From contig NZ_JXXD01000240.1 of assembly GCF_000935215.1 (NCBI RefSeq), positions 1 through 64,000 of the forward strand: a DNA stretch of 64,000 bases, read 5' to 3'. Of the stretch, positions 1 through 7,550 are shown piece after piece. The stretch is from Stutzerimonas stutzeri (lineage in GTDB: Bacteria > Pseudomonadota > Gammaproteobacteria > Pseudomonadales > Pseudomonadaceae). Each line of letters begins with the position of its first letter. Positions within the stretch are counted from its first letter, which is position 1. Position numbers and translations under genes: made by a program. Under the pieces are notes generated by a model. The model searched no databases, had not been told where the DNA came from, and worked only from the letters and a program-made list of their open reading frames with translations.

Positions 1-1
1 C

Positions 2-418
2 CAGCGCCTTGCGCTGGAGCGCAGCCTCAATCAGGTATTCGCCGAAGCACTGAGCGACGGCGCCTTTGACGTGCTTGACGGCCACTGGATGAAGCTCGAA
101 GTCGCCGACCTCGGCCTTGCCTGGTGCCTGACCTGCGAGCGCGAGCAGCTGCGCATTGCGGCGCAGGCACCGGTGGAGGTGACCATTCGCGGCAACTGGC
201 GCGAGTTCCTGCTGTTGGCCAGCCGTCAGGAAGACCCGGATACGCTGTTCTTCCGCCGCCGGCTGGTTATCGAGGGTGATACCGAGCTGGGCCTGGCGAT
301 CAAGAATCTGATCGACAGTCTCGACCCCGACACGCTGCCGAGCTGGCTGTGGAAACTGCTGCAGGGTGCCGGCGAGGAGGTGGCGGCGGCCGGCCGGGCA
401 CAGGCGGCCAGAGCCTGA
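2..418 (+). CDS. ubiT: UbiT (YhbT) SCP2-domain protein, 5' truncated by window edge
   Basis: The frame is open from base 2 to the stop at 418, so the N-terminus lies outside the window. The visible 138 residues form an SCP2-like lipid-binding fold with the family signature of UbiT: an LNQVFAEAL helix near the start, an acidic GAFDVLDGHWMKLEV strand pair, and TIRGNWREFLLLASRQEDPDTLFFRR in the centre followed by the helical LGLAIKNLIDSLD end. UbiT is known in E. coli and P. aeruginosa as the lipid-carrying partner of the UbiUV hydroxylases in oxygen-independent ubiquinone synthesis. The neighbours (Dnr regulator, class III ribonucleotide reductase) fit an anaerobic role. ubiU and ubiV are not visible and would be expected to the left. 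A GTG at 71 is internal and not the true start. Confidence 0.85.
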   Translation, partial: QRLALERSLNQVFAEALSDGAFDVLDGHWMKLEVADLGLAWCLTCEREQLRIAAQAPVEVTIRGNWREFLLLASRQEDPDTLFFRRRLVIEGDTELGLAIKNLIDSLDPDTLPSWLWKLLQGAGEEVAAAGRAQAARA

Positions 419-577
419 CCGATTGTTCCGCCCGCAGCCGTCGCAAACTGCCTGCGCCTGCAAGGCTCAGGCTGGCGGACCGCCCCGGCGCGGCGCAGCA
501 GTGCGGGGGGCGCAGGGCGCGCTACCCGCTGGAACGAACTGTTCCGCGATTCCAGCGACACGCTCAGTCCGTGGGTT

Positions 578-964
578 TCAGGCCGTGCGCAACTGCATCC
601 GGTCACTGGCGATAATGTCTTTCATGTCATCGAACAGCGCGCTGATCTCCTCCTCGCTGCAGTCTTCCCGATAGCGCTTGCGCAAGCCGTAGCTGCTGAG
701 GGTGATGTGCACGTCGGGTGTCACGCCGTGCTGCGCGAGGCAGGCGCGGGCGCAATGCATCGGGCAGCCGTCGATGGCGAGAATGGGGCGGCCGGAGTTG
801 GCTTTCTTCACCAGCGCTGCAACGCGCCCGCCGACGCCGGCGATGCAGGACATTTCCGCCAGCCCGGCGCGATCGAGACGCACCGCCAGGGTGTTGGCCA
901 GCTGCGCGACATTCGAACAACCGGAGCATGAATAGACCAGGGGCGCAGGCGTTGTGGTGATCAT
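578..964 (-). CDS. DGC-domain putative zinc-binding protein
   Basis: This 128-residue protein is rich in paired cysteines: CSGC at residues 13-16, Cys40, and the family hallmark DGCPMHCARAC (Cys67, Cys71, Cys75). The DGC motif gives the family its name. It is described only as a putative zinc-binding protein, and no reaction is established. It is convergent with ubiT and shares an anaerobic neighbourhood with a Dnr-type regulator and nrdD. A perfect FNR/Dnr box is centred about 67 bases upstream of the ATG at 964, which would place a class II activated start roughly 25 bases before the gene. I infer anaerobic or nitric-oxide-dependent induction. A role in metal or Fe-S handling is a guess from the cysteines alone. 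Confidence 0.8.
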   Translation of the reverse strand: MITTTPAPLVYSCSGCSNVAQLANTLAVRLDRAGLAEMSCIAGVGGRVAALVKKANSGRPILAIDGCPMHCARACLAQHGVTPDVHITLSSYGLRKRYREDCSEEEISALFDDMKDIIASDRMQLRTA

Positions 965-1024
965 CGCGTTTTCCTGACGGTGGCGTGGCGCGGGTCATTT
1001 TCCAAGGCGCGCCGGCGACTGGCT

Positions 1025-1038
1025 TTGACAGCAATCAA
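1025..1038 (-). promoter_or_regulatory. FNR/ANR/Dnr box upstream of the DGC gene
   Basis: TTGACAGCAATCAA is a full match to the FNR-family consensus TTGAY-N4-RTCAA. Its centre lies about 67 bases from the ATG at 964, which suits activation at -41.5 of a start near base 990. Which regulator binds (Anr/FnrA or a Dnr) cannot be told from the box. Confidence 0.75.
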
Positions 1039-1063
1039 GAACACTGGGGCGTTCTGCCGCAGG

Positions 1064-1741
1064 TCACTCGTCATAGGCGGCGAGCTTGCGGTTGTCGAGA
1101 ATCTCGATGCGTCGCCGCTGGACCGATATGGTTCCGGCGTCGATCAGCCGATGCAGGATGCGCGAGAAGGTTTCCGGCTGAATGCCCAGTTTCGACGCGA
1201 TCAAGCGTTTCGGCACATCGAGCACCACCACGCCGCTGTCGTCCTGCTGCGATTGCGCGAGAAAGCGCACCACGCGATGGCTGGCGTTGGCCAGGGTGAG
1301 GGTGTCGATCTCGGTCATACGCTGGTGCAGACGAATGCTCAGGGTGGCGAGGATGTCTAGGCAGATATCCGGGTGCTGCTCGAGAATTCGCCGGTAATGC
1401 GGCCCGTTCAGGCTCGCCACCAGGCTGGCCTTTAGCGCGGTGGCGCTGACCGGATAGCTCGGCGTGCCCTTGAACAACAGCGCTTCGGCGAACGATTCAC
1501 CGGCACGCATCACTTCCACCAGCTTCTCCTGCCCGTCGCAGACTACGCGGTGCAGCTTGATCTGGCCGCTGAAGAGGAAATAGAAGCGGTCGGCCTTATC
1601 GCCCTGATGAAACAGCGAGGCCCCCGCAGGCAGGCGCTTCAGGTTGGCAGAGGTGCACACCTCCTGTAACGCCGCCTCGGGCAGTCGGCTGAACAGATGG
1701 TGGCGGCGCAATTCCGCGACCAGGGTTTTTTCAGTGAGCAT
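1064..1741 (-). CDS. dnr: Dnr-type Crp/Fnr family transcription regulator
   Basis: This 225-residue protein has an N-terminal cyclic-nucleotide-like beta barrel (about residues 15-125: FHQGDKADRFYFLFSGQIKL, then GESFAEALLFKGTPSYP), a long dimer helix (RLHQRMTEIDTLTLANASHR), and a C-terminal winged helix with recognition segment KLGIQPETFSRILHRL. It resembles P. aeruginosa DNR closely and lacks the N-terminal cysteine cluster of Anr/Fnr, so it is expected to be a haem/NO-type rather than an Fe-S oxygen sensor. I chose the ATG at 1741 because GGGGGAGGA lies just ahead of it; a longer frame to 1822 has no such site. P. stutzeri is known to carry several Dnr paralogues. I recall DnrS as the one linked to nrdD, but cannot verify it here. 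Confidence 0.9.
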   Translation of the reverse strand: MLTEKTLVAELRRHHLFSRLPEAALQEVCTSANLKRLPAGASLFHQGDKADRFYFLFSGQIKLHRVVCDGQEKLVEVMRAGESFAEALLFKGTPSYPVSATALKASLVASLNGPHYRRILEQHPDICLDILATLSIRLHQRMTEIDTLTLANASHRVVRFLAQSQQDDSGVVVLDVPKRLIASKLGIQPETFSRILHRLIDAGTISVQRRRIEILDNRKLAAYDE

Positions 1742-1872
1742 GTGTCCTCCCCCGGATTGAACCGGGTTTATCAGCCTGCATCCTAGGAGTCCGGTGTCCG
1801 CCGCTTCCTTGATCACGGACAAGAGTGTCGGCCATGAGCCGTCGGCGCCGTCGGGCGATCACTTGCCTGTGC

Positions 1873-1886
1873 TTGACGATGATCAA
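1873..1886 (+). promoter_or_regulatory. FNR/ANR/Dnr box upstream of nrdD
   Basis: TTGACGATGATCAA matches TTGAY-N4-RTCAA in full. It lies between the divergent dnr and nrdD genes, with its centre 92 bases from the nrdD ATG and about 138 from the dnr ATG. Activation at -41.5 would start nrdD transcription near 1921. The half-sites are identical to those of the box at 1025, which suggests one regulator for both. Confidence 0.75.
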
Positions 1887-1971
1887 TTCGGTAATGAGGT
1901 TCCACCTCTAAAGTCACACCATATTGTGTTTCTTGCGAATAAATTCACTACATATGGTTATGGAGGCGTTG

Positions 1972-3990
1972 ATGCCCAGGCAGGCAGAGGTGGCGAAACC
2001 GGTTTCACTGCGCAAGCGCGATGGCCGACTGGCGGCGTTCGAAGTGGACAAGATCGAGCGCGCCATCGCGGCGGCGGGCGCGGCGACCGGCGAGTTCGAG
2101 TTGGCAGTGGCGCAGGCATTGGCCCAGGCCGTTCGTCAGCAACTGGCCCATCGCACGGCGGTGGAGGTGGAGCAGGTGCAGGACGGCGTCGAGCGTGCCC
2201 TGATGGCAGCCGGCTACTTCGATACCGCCCGGGCCTACATCGTCTACCGCGAACGCCATGCGCGTCTGCGCCGAGATCGCAAGGTGGTGGTCGACGTCGC
2301 CGCCTCGATGAACGAATACCTCTCCCGCGAAGACTGGCGGGTGCGCGCCAACGCCAACCAGGGCTACTCACTCGGCGGGCTGATCCTCAACGTGTCTGGC
2401 AAGGTCACCGCCAACTACTGGCTGGACGAGGTCTACAGCCCGGAGATCGGCACGGCGCATCGCGAAGGCGATCTGCATATCCATGACCTGGACATGCTCG
2501 CCGGCTATTGCGCTGGCTGGTCACTGCGGACCCTGCTCAATGAGGGCTTCAACGGGATTCCGGGGCGGGTTGAGGCCGGCCCGCCCAAGCACCTGTCCAG
2601 CGCGCTGGGGCAGATGGTCAATTTTCTCGGCACGCTGCAGAACGAGTGGGCCGGCGCGCAGGCGTTCAGCAGCTTCGATACCTACCTCGCACCGTTCGTG
2701 CGCAAGGACAACCTTGGCTTCGCCGAAATCCGCCAGGCCATTCAGGAGTTCATCTACAACCTCAACGTGCCGTCGCGCTGGGGCACGCAGACCCCGTTCA
2801 CCAACCTGACCTTCGACTGGGTCTGCCCGGAAGACCTGCGCGAACAGATCCCCTACATCGGCGGCGAGGAGATGCCCTTCGCCTACGGCGAGCTGCAGGC
2901 CGAGATGGAGCTGATCAACCGTGCCTATATAGAAGTGATGCAGGCCGGTGACGGCCTCGGCCGGGTTTTCACCTTCCCGATCCCGACCTACAACATCACC
3001 CACGACTTCCCCTGGGACAGCGAGAACGCCGAGCGCCTGTTCGAGATGACGGCGCGCTACGGGCTGCCGTACTTCCAGAACTTCCTTAATTCGGACATGC
3101 AGCCGAACCAGGTGCGTTCGATGTGCTGCCGCCTGCAGCTGGACGTGCGCGAGCTGCTCAAGCGCGGTGGCGGGCTGTTCGGCTCTGCCGAGCAGACCGG
3201 TTCGCTGGGCGTGGTGACGGTCAACTGTGCGCGGCTGGGCTATCTCTACCGTGGTGACAAGGCGGCGCTGCTCGAACAGCTGGATGCGCTGCTGGACATG
3301 GCGCGGCAGAGTCTGGAGGTCAAGCGCAAGGTCATCCAGCACCATATGGATGCCGGGCTCTACCCCTACACCAAGCGTTATCTGGGCACGCTGCGCAATC
3401 ACTTCTCCACCATCGGGGTGAACGGCTTGCACGAGATGGTGCGCAACTTCACCGACGACACCGAGGGGCTGCAGACCGCTGGCGGTCGCGCCCTGGCGAT
3501 CGAGGTGCTCGACCACGTGCGGGCGCGGCTGGTGCAGTTCCAAGAAGACACTGGGCACCTCTACAACCTCGAGGCGACGCCGGCCGAAGGCACCACCTAT
3601 CGTTTCGCCAAGGAAGACCGCAAGCGCTTCCCCGACATCCTCCAGGCGGGTTCGGCCGAGGCGCCGTACTACACCAACTCCTCGCAACTGCCGGTCGGCT
3701 TCACCGACGACCCCTTCGAGGCCCTGGAGCTGCAGGACGAGCTGCAGTGCAAGTACACCGGCGGCACCGTGCTGCACCTGTACATGGCCGAGCAGATTTC
3801 GTCGGCTGAGGCCTGCAAGAAGCTGGTACGCAATGCGCTGTCGCGTTACCGCCTGCCTTACCTGACGGTAACGCCCACCTTCTCGATCTGCCCGGTGCAC
3901 GGTTATCTCGCTGGCGAGCACGAGTTCTGCCCGAAGTGCGATGAGGCGCTGCTGCACAAGCAGCAAGCCGAAGCGGCCCTGGCGGTCTGA
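1972..3990 (+). CDS. nrdD: Class III anaerobic ribonucleoside-triphosphate reductase, large part without glycyl-radical loop
   Basis: This 672-residue protein makes deoxyribonucleotides without oxygen. Residues about 8-95 form an ATP-cone (LRKRDGRLAAFEVDKIERAI). The ten-strand barrel follows, with candidate active-site cysteines at 180 (GYCAGW) and 385/386 (MCCRLQ). A zinc site closes the protein: Cys640 and His643 in CPVHG, Cys653 and Cys656 in CPKC. The family normally continues within about 15-20 residues into the glycyl-radical loop RVxGY. Here the frame stops 16 residues after Cys656, and that loop is in the next gene. The ATG at 1972 has GGAGG five bases upstream; upstream TTG/ATG codons are less well placed. 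An FNR/Dnr box precedes the gene. Confidence 0.93.
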   Translation: MPRQAEVAKPVSLRKRDGRLAAFEVDKIERAIAAAGAATGEFELAVAQALAQAVRQQLAHRTAVEVEQVQDGVERALMAAGYFDTARAYIVYRERHARLRRDRKVVVDVAASMNEYLSREDWRVRANANQGYSLGGLILNVSGKVTANYWLDEVYSPEIGTAHREGDLHIHDLDMLAGYCAGWSLRTLLNEGFNGIPGRVEAGPPKHLSSALGQMVNFLGTLQNEWAGAQAFSSFDTYLAPFVRKDNLGFAEIRQAIQEFIYNLNVPSRWGTQTPFTNLTFDWVCPEDLREQIPYIGGEEMPFAYGELQAEMELINRAYIEVMQAGDGLGRVFTFPIPTYNITHDFPWDSENAERLFEMTARYGLPYFQNFLNSDMQPNQVRSMCCRLQLDVRELLKRGGGLFGSAEQTGSLGVVTVNCARLGYLYRGDKAALLEQLDALLDMARQSLEVKRKVIQHHMDAGLYPYTKRYLGTLRNHFSTIGVNGLHEMVRNFTDDTEGLQTAGGRALAIEVLDHVRARLVQFQEDTGHLYNLEATPAEGTTYRFAKEDRKRFPDILQAGSAEAPYYTNSSQLPVGFTDDPFEALELQDELQCKYTGGTVLHLYMAEQISSAEACKKLVRNALSRYRLPYLTVTPTFSICPVHGYLAGEHEFCPKCDEALLHKQQAEAALAV

Positions 3991-4064
3991 TCTGCGATCC
4001 CGTGTCACGCCGCTCCAATAGGTGCGGCGCCGCATAATCAACCCTAAGCAAAAGGAGCGTCACC

Positions 4065-4220
4065 ATGAACCCAGCCAGCCAACTGCCCCAGGACCAGCGC
4101 CAACGTTGCGAAGTCTGGACCCGCGTGATGGGCTATCACCGCCCGGTTACCGCTTTCAACCCGGGCAAGCAGTCCGAGCATCGCGAGCGCCTGCATTTCA
4201 CTGAAGCAGCGGCGCGGTGA
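4065..4220 (+). CDS. Stand-alone glycyl-radical domain of class III ribonucleotide reductase
   Basis: This 51-residue protein has its own ribosome site (AAAGGAG, ATG at 4065). Its core TRVMGYHRPVTAFNPGKQ matches the C-terminal glycyl-radical segment of NrdD (RVxGY, then FNxGK and a basic tail). Gly23 would be the radical residue made by NrdG. nrdD stops 74 bases upstream, right after its zinc site, so the two proteins together equal one normal NrdD. The nrdG GTG overlaps this stop by four bases, implying coupled translation. The separate start and ribosome site argue against a simple frameshift. I infer that it docks on NrdD as the radical subunit; a spare-part role like YfiD/GrcA for pyruvate formate-lyase is the alternative, but NrdD itself lacks the loop. 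Confidence 0.85.
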   Translation: MNPASQLPQDQRQRCEVWTRVMGYHRPVTAFNPGKQSEHRERLHFTEAAAR

Positions 4221-4912
4221 CCGCAGCACTTCGCGTCGGGGGGCTGGTCCCCCTGACCACGCTGGATTTCCCAGACCATCTGGCCTGCGTGCTGTTCTGC
4301 CAGGGTTGCGGCTGGCGCTGCCGCTACTGCCACAACCCGCAGCTGATCCCCGCCTGTGGCAGTGAGGAAAAGCCCTGGCCGGAGATTCTCGCCTTTCTCG
4401 AACAGCGCGTCGGCCTGCTCGAGGCGGTGGTGTTCAGCGGTGGCGAGCCGACCCTGCAGACCGCGCTGCCCGAGGCCATCGCCCAGGTGCGGGCGCTGGG
4501 CTACAAGGTCGGCCTGCACAGCGCCGGCATCAAGCCGAAGCTGTTCGCCAACATCCTGCCGCTGGTGGATTGGGTCGGTTTCGACATCAAGGCGCTACCC
4601 GAGCACAGCAGCGCGATCACCGGCGTGGATGGCAGCGGCAAGGCCAACTGGAAGAGTCTCGAACACCTGCTGGAAAGCGGCGTCGAGCATGAGTGCCGGA
4701 CCACCGTGCACTGGCAACTGTTCGACGCCGACATGCTGTGGGACATGGCTCAGCGCCTGCGCCGGCTGGGTGTCGAACGCTTCGCCGTGCAGTGCGTGCG
4801 CACCGCGCGCATGCTCGACGACAGCCTCGCCGAGAGCCGCGCACCCTACGATCAGCAGCGCCTGTGGGAACGGCTGGACCAGCTGTTCCCTTCGTTCGTT
4901 TTGCGAGGTTAG
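4217..4912 (+). CDS. nrdG: Anaerobic ribonucleotide reductase activating enzyme (radical SAM)
   Basis: This 231-residue radical-SAM enzyme would abstract hydrogen from the glycine of the upstream small protein using S-adenosylmethionine and a 4Fe-4S cluster. Cys31, Cys35 and Cys38 (CGWRCRYC) form the CxxxCxxC cluster site, and SGGEPTLQ is the SAM-binding GGE motif. It is longer than E. coli NrdG (about 154) and fits the NrdG2 subfamily, which has a full C-terminal part of the barrel. The GTG start overlaps the preceding stop (GTGA), so its output is tied to the radical-loop peptide. It is the last gene of the nrdD operon and is followed by a strong hairpin. Confidence 0.92.
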   Translation: MTAALRVGGLVPLTTLDFPDHLACVLFCQGCGWRCRYCHNPQLIPACGSEEKPWPEILAFLEQRVGLLEAVVFSGGEPTLQTALPEAIAQVRALGYKVGLHSAGIKPKLFANILPLVDWVGFDIKALPEHSSAITGVDGSGKANWKSLEHLLESGVEHECRTTVHWQLFDADMLWDMAQRLRRLGVERFAVQCVRTARMLDDSLAESRAPYDQQRLWERLDQLFPSFVLRG

Positions 4913-4918
4913 GTGTAT

Positions 4919-4941
4919 GTGGGCCGCAGCGGGCGGCCCAC
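4919..4941. terminator. Hairpin between convergent nrdG and ftrD
   Basis: GTGGGCCGC and GCGGCCCAC pair perfectly over nine bases around a five-base loop. It stands between two convergent genes and could stop both. There is no clear U-tract on either side, so termination is inferred from position. Confidence 0.5.
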
Positions 4942-4958
4942 TCAATGCCTCATCGACC

Positions 4959-6335
4959 TCAGCTCCAGCCCCAGAACTGCAGCCACCAGCCATAGCCCAC
5001 CAGCGCGCAACCGGCGTTGACGCAGGCGAACGCCAGCAGCCGGCGCAGGCCGTTGCCGCCGTGACGGCTGATCACGTTCCAGGCCAGGTACAGACTCCAC
5101 GCCACGGCGCCGATCAGCAGCGCGGCGCGAGCCGGTTGCGCCCAGGCCAGCAGGAAGCCCTCGTAGCGCAGCAGCTTGACCGTGGTGGCGGACAGGCCGA
5201 GAAACAGCCCGGCGCCACCCAGCGGCACCAGTGCCAATGCGAGGTGCTGGAACACATTGTCGCCACGGCGCATCACCCGCACGGCCGCACGCAGCAGCAG
5301 CCACAGCGCGCCGCCAACGAGCAACGAGGCACCGAAGATGTAGGTGAGGATCACGGCGCCATCGAGCCAGGTGAAGGCGTCGTTGGCCTGCGGATAATGG
5401 GTCAGCAGCCACCAGGGCGCATTGGCTTCCAGCGGCCAGAAGATGTCGCGATCCACCAGCCATTCCGCCGCGGCCTGCTTGAGGGTGATGAACCAGGGAC
5501 TGACCGTCCACTGGAAGGCGCCCATCGCCAGACCGATCATGCCGAACAGCAACAGGGTGCTGTCCCAGTGATCGCTTTGCTGCTGACCGCCGACGATGAG
5601 GATTTCAGAATTGGGCGAACGGGCGCTCAGCTGCACTGCGCCCCGCTGGCTGCTGCAGCGGCCACAGGCATGGCAATCGGCATTACCCTGCATGCGACGG
5701 ATGTCGATCAGCGGGGCGCAGTTGGGTGTCGGCAGGTGCGGTTCGCGATTTTCCAGCCAGCGCTGTTCGTCGACCTTGTAGTGCACCGGCGCCAAGCGGG
5801 CGAGGAGGGCGAACACGCCGCTGACCGGGCACAGATGGCGGCACCAGACCCGCTTGCCGCGGCCGTAGAGAAAGCCCACCAGCATCGCCGCGACGGTGGA
5901 GCCGCCGAGGATCAGCAGTGCCGCCTGGGCGTAGTCATAGACGCTGATCAGCTGGCCGTAGACGGTGGTGAGGATAAAGGCGATGGTCGGCCAGCCGCTC
6001 CAGCGCACCCAGCGCGGCGTGCGTTTGTTCAGCCCGCGCCAGCTGATCCATTCGCTGAGCGAGCCTTCGGGGCAGAGCACGCCGCACCACAGGCGACCGA
6101 AGAAGATCATCGACAGCAGCACGAAGGGCCACCACAGGCCCCAGAAGATGAACTGCGCCAGTACCGTCAGGTTATCGAGCATGCCGGCCTGGGCCGGCGG
6201 CAGATCAAGAAAGGCGGGGATCACCAGCAGCGTCAGGTAGAACCCCACCACCAGCCACTGCAGCGCGCGAATGGCTTTCGCATGCTGGCGCAGCAGGTCA
6301 CCGAGTCGCGCCAGCCACGGCGCCTGGGTGATCAT
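4959..6335 (-). CDS. ftrD: FtrD-like membrane polyferredoxin of ferrous iron uptake
   Basis: This polytopic membrane protein of 458 residues has cysteine motifs of the NapH/CcoG polyferredoxin type: CGVLCPEGSLSEW, CRHLCPVSG, and CHACGRC. Several hydrophobic segments flank these motifs and fill the C-terminal half. It is the last of four overlapping or closely spaced genes in the order known for FtrABCD of Brucella and Bordetella, where FtrD is proposed to pass electrons through the membrane to the permease system. I chose the ATG at 6335, which overlaps the ftrC stop as ATGA; an upstream extension would lie wholly within ftrC. Confidence 0.85.
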   Translation of the reverse strand: MITQAPWLARLGDLLRQHAKAIRALQWLVVGFYLTLLVIPAFLDLPPAQAGMLDNLTVLAQFIFWGLWWPFVLLSMIFFGRLWCGVLCPEGSLSEWISWRGLNKRTPRWVRWSGWPTIAFILTTVYGQLISVYDYAQAALLILGGSTVAAMLVGFLYGRGKRVWCRHLCPVSGVFALLARLAPVHYKVDEQRWLENREPHLPTPNCAPLIDIRRMQGNADCHACGRCSSQRGAVQLSARSPNSEILIVGGQQQSDHWDSTLLLFGMIGLAMGAFQWTVSPWFITLKQAAAEWLVDRDIFWPLEANAPWWLLTHYPQANDAFTWLDGAVILTYIFGASLLVGGALWLLLRAAVRVMRRGDNVFQHLALALVPLGGAGLFLGLSATTVKLLRYEGFLLAWAQPARAALLIGAVAWSLYLAWNVISRHGGNGLRRLLAFACVNAGCALVGYGWWLQFWGWS

Positions 6336-7189
6336 GCTGGCCTCGCAGCGAGCTGCACCTGCGCCCGCGGTTTGAGCCAGGCCCATGCGGCGAGCCAGTA
6401 CAGGGCAAGTGTCACCACCGCGGCCAGTGACGGCATGGCGCGGTAGCCGGTGAGGCCGGCGAGGGTGCCGCCCAACGCGCTGCCGTCATCCAGCAGGGCG
6501 GAGGTGTCCCAGAGCGGATCGCCGAACACCGTATAGAACACTTCCGGCACGTCCATGCCCATCAGCTGGCCGCTGAAGCGATCCAGCGCGGCCATCAGCA
6601 GGGCGCCACCGAGCAGCAGCAAAATCACCTCGCTGACCTGGAAGAAACGCCGCCAGCTGAAGTAGCGGCTGCCGGCCTGCAGGGCTGCATAACTGAGCAC
6701 TGCGAGGACGAAACCGAGTACACCGCCGATGACGAAGCGGGTGAGGTCCATACCCGCCTGCTGGTTACCGATGCCGTAGAGGAACACCACTGTCTCGCTG
6801 CCTTCACGGCCCACGGCGAGCATGGCCAGCAGCAACAGGCCGATGCCGCTGCCCTGGCTGAGCTTTTCCGCGGCGCTGTTCTGCAGGCTGGTCTTCAGCG
6901 TGCGGCCATGCTGATGCATCCAGCCGACCATGTGCAGGATCAGCAGGCTGGCTACCAGCAACATCGCGCACTGGAACCATTCGCCACCGCTGCCCGCCAG
7001 CCAGTCGCCGGCCTGCAGTACGCCCCAGCCCAGCGCAGCGGCCAGACCGAGACCGGCGGCGACACCGGCCCAGAGCATGCGCAACGCATTGCCCGCGCCT
7101 GGTTGCTGGCGCAGCCAGGCATGCAGGATGCCGATGACCAGCAGAGCCTCGACGCTTTCGCGCCAGACGATGAACATGGATTGGCCCAT
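6332..7189 (-). CDS. ftrC: FTR1-family iron permease FtrC
   Basis: This integral membrane protein of 285 residues belongs to the Ftr1/EfeU family. Two REXXE iron-binding motifs sit in transmembrane helices: RESVE near residue 10 and REGSE near residue 128. About seven hydrophobic segments are visible. It would carry iron across the inner membrane after handling by the periplasmic FtrA and FtrB proteins. The start at 7189 has AGGAGAG just upstream. The stop overlaps the ftrD start. The rest of the operon distinguishes this from an EfeUOB system, since no EfeO/EfeB genes are present. Confidence 0.93.
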   Translation of the reverse strand: MGQSMFIVWRESVEALLVIGILHAWLRQQPGAGNALRMLWAGVAAGLGLAAALGWGVLQAGDWLAGSGGEWFQCAMLLVASLLILHMVGWMHQHGRTLKTSLQNSAAEKLSQGSGIGLLLLAMLAVGREGSETVVFLYGIGNQQAGMDLTRFVIGGVLGFVLAVLSYAALQAGSRYFSWRRFFQVSEVILLLLGGALLMAALDRFSGQLMGMDVPEVFYTVFGDPLWDTSALLDDGSALGGTLAGLTGYRAMPSLAAVVTLALYWLAAWAWLKPRAQVQLAARPA

Positions 7190-7211
7190 GGGACTCTCCT
7201 CAGAAAAGCAA

Positions 7212-7550
7212 CTACTTGGCGACGATCTCGCCTTCGGGAAGATCCATATGGAATTCGTCGAAGAATGGGTAGCGGCCCGGCTTCAGCGGGTGGATCACGA
7301 CGAAGGAGGTCACCCCGGGTGACAGCACCTTCTCGACGCGTAGCGGGGTGCTCTCGAACTCGGTCGGCCCGCTACCGGCGTTGTGCACGATGATCTTGAA
7401 GCGCTGGCGGGCAGGGACTTCGATGGTCGCTGGTTCGAAGTGGCCGTCACGTATGGTCAGCTCGTACGTCGGCAGCGCGGCCTGCGCCGGGCTCGCGAGC
7501 CCGACCAGTAGCGGCAGCACGCCGAGCAGCGATTGCCCGGCGCGACGCAT
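7212..7550 (-). CDS. ftrB: FtrB-like periplasmic cupredoxin
   Basis: This small exported protein of 112 residues has a signal peptide ending near PAQA (residue 24) and one cupredoxin-like beta-sandwich domain (YELTIRDGHFEPATIEVPA, then VIHPLKPGRYPFFDEFHMD). In the FtrABCD model the cupredoxin partner oxidises Fe(II) or relays electrons for uptake by the permease. The classic C-x-H-x-M blue-copper ligand set is not evident; His and Met occur in FHMD. The ATG shares one base with the ftrA stop (TGATG), showing tight coupling. Confidence 0.85.
   Translation of the reverse strand: MRRAGQSLLGVLPLLVGLASPAQAALPTYELTIRDGHFEPATIEVPARQRFKIIVHNAGSGPTEFESTPLRVEKVLSPGVTSFVVIHPLKPGRYPFFDEFHMDLPEGEIVAK

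Noticed and set aside
2521-4041. Long open frame antisense to nrdD
   Set aside because: GC-rich genes often leave the opposite strand open. The translation is low-complexity (His, Arg, Leu, Gly rich) with no domain, and the sense strand holds an obvious enzyme.
3991-4064. A sequencing frameshift or premature stop as the cause of the split nrdD
   Set aside because: The small downstream gene has its own ATG and AAAGGAG ribosome site, and 74 non-coding bases separate the two frames. A simple indel would not create these. It remains worth checking with reads.
4356-6446. 696-codon plus-strand frame across nrdG and ftrD
   Set aside because: It crosses two convergent real genes in other frames and has low-complexity composition.
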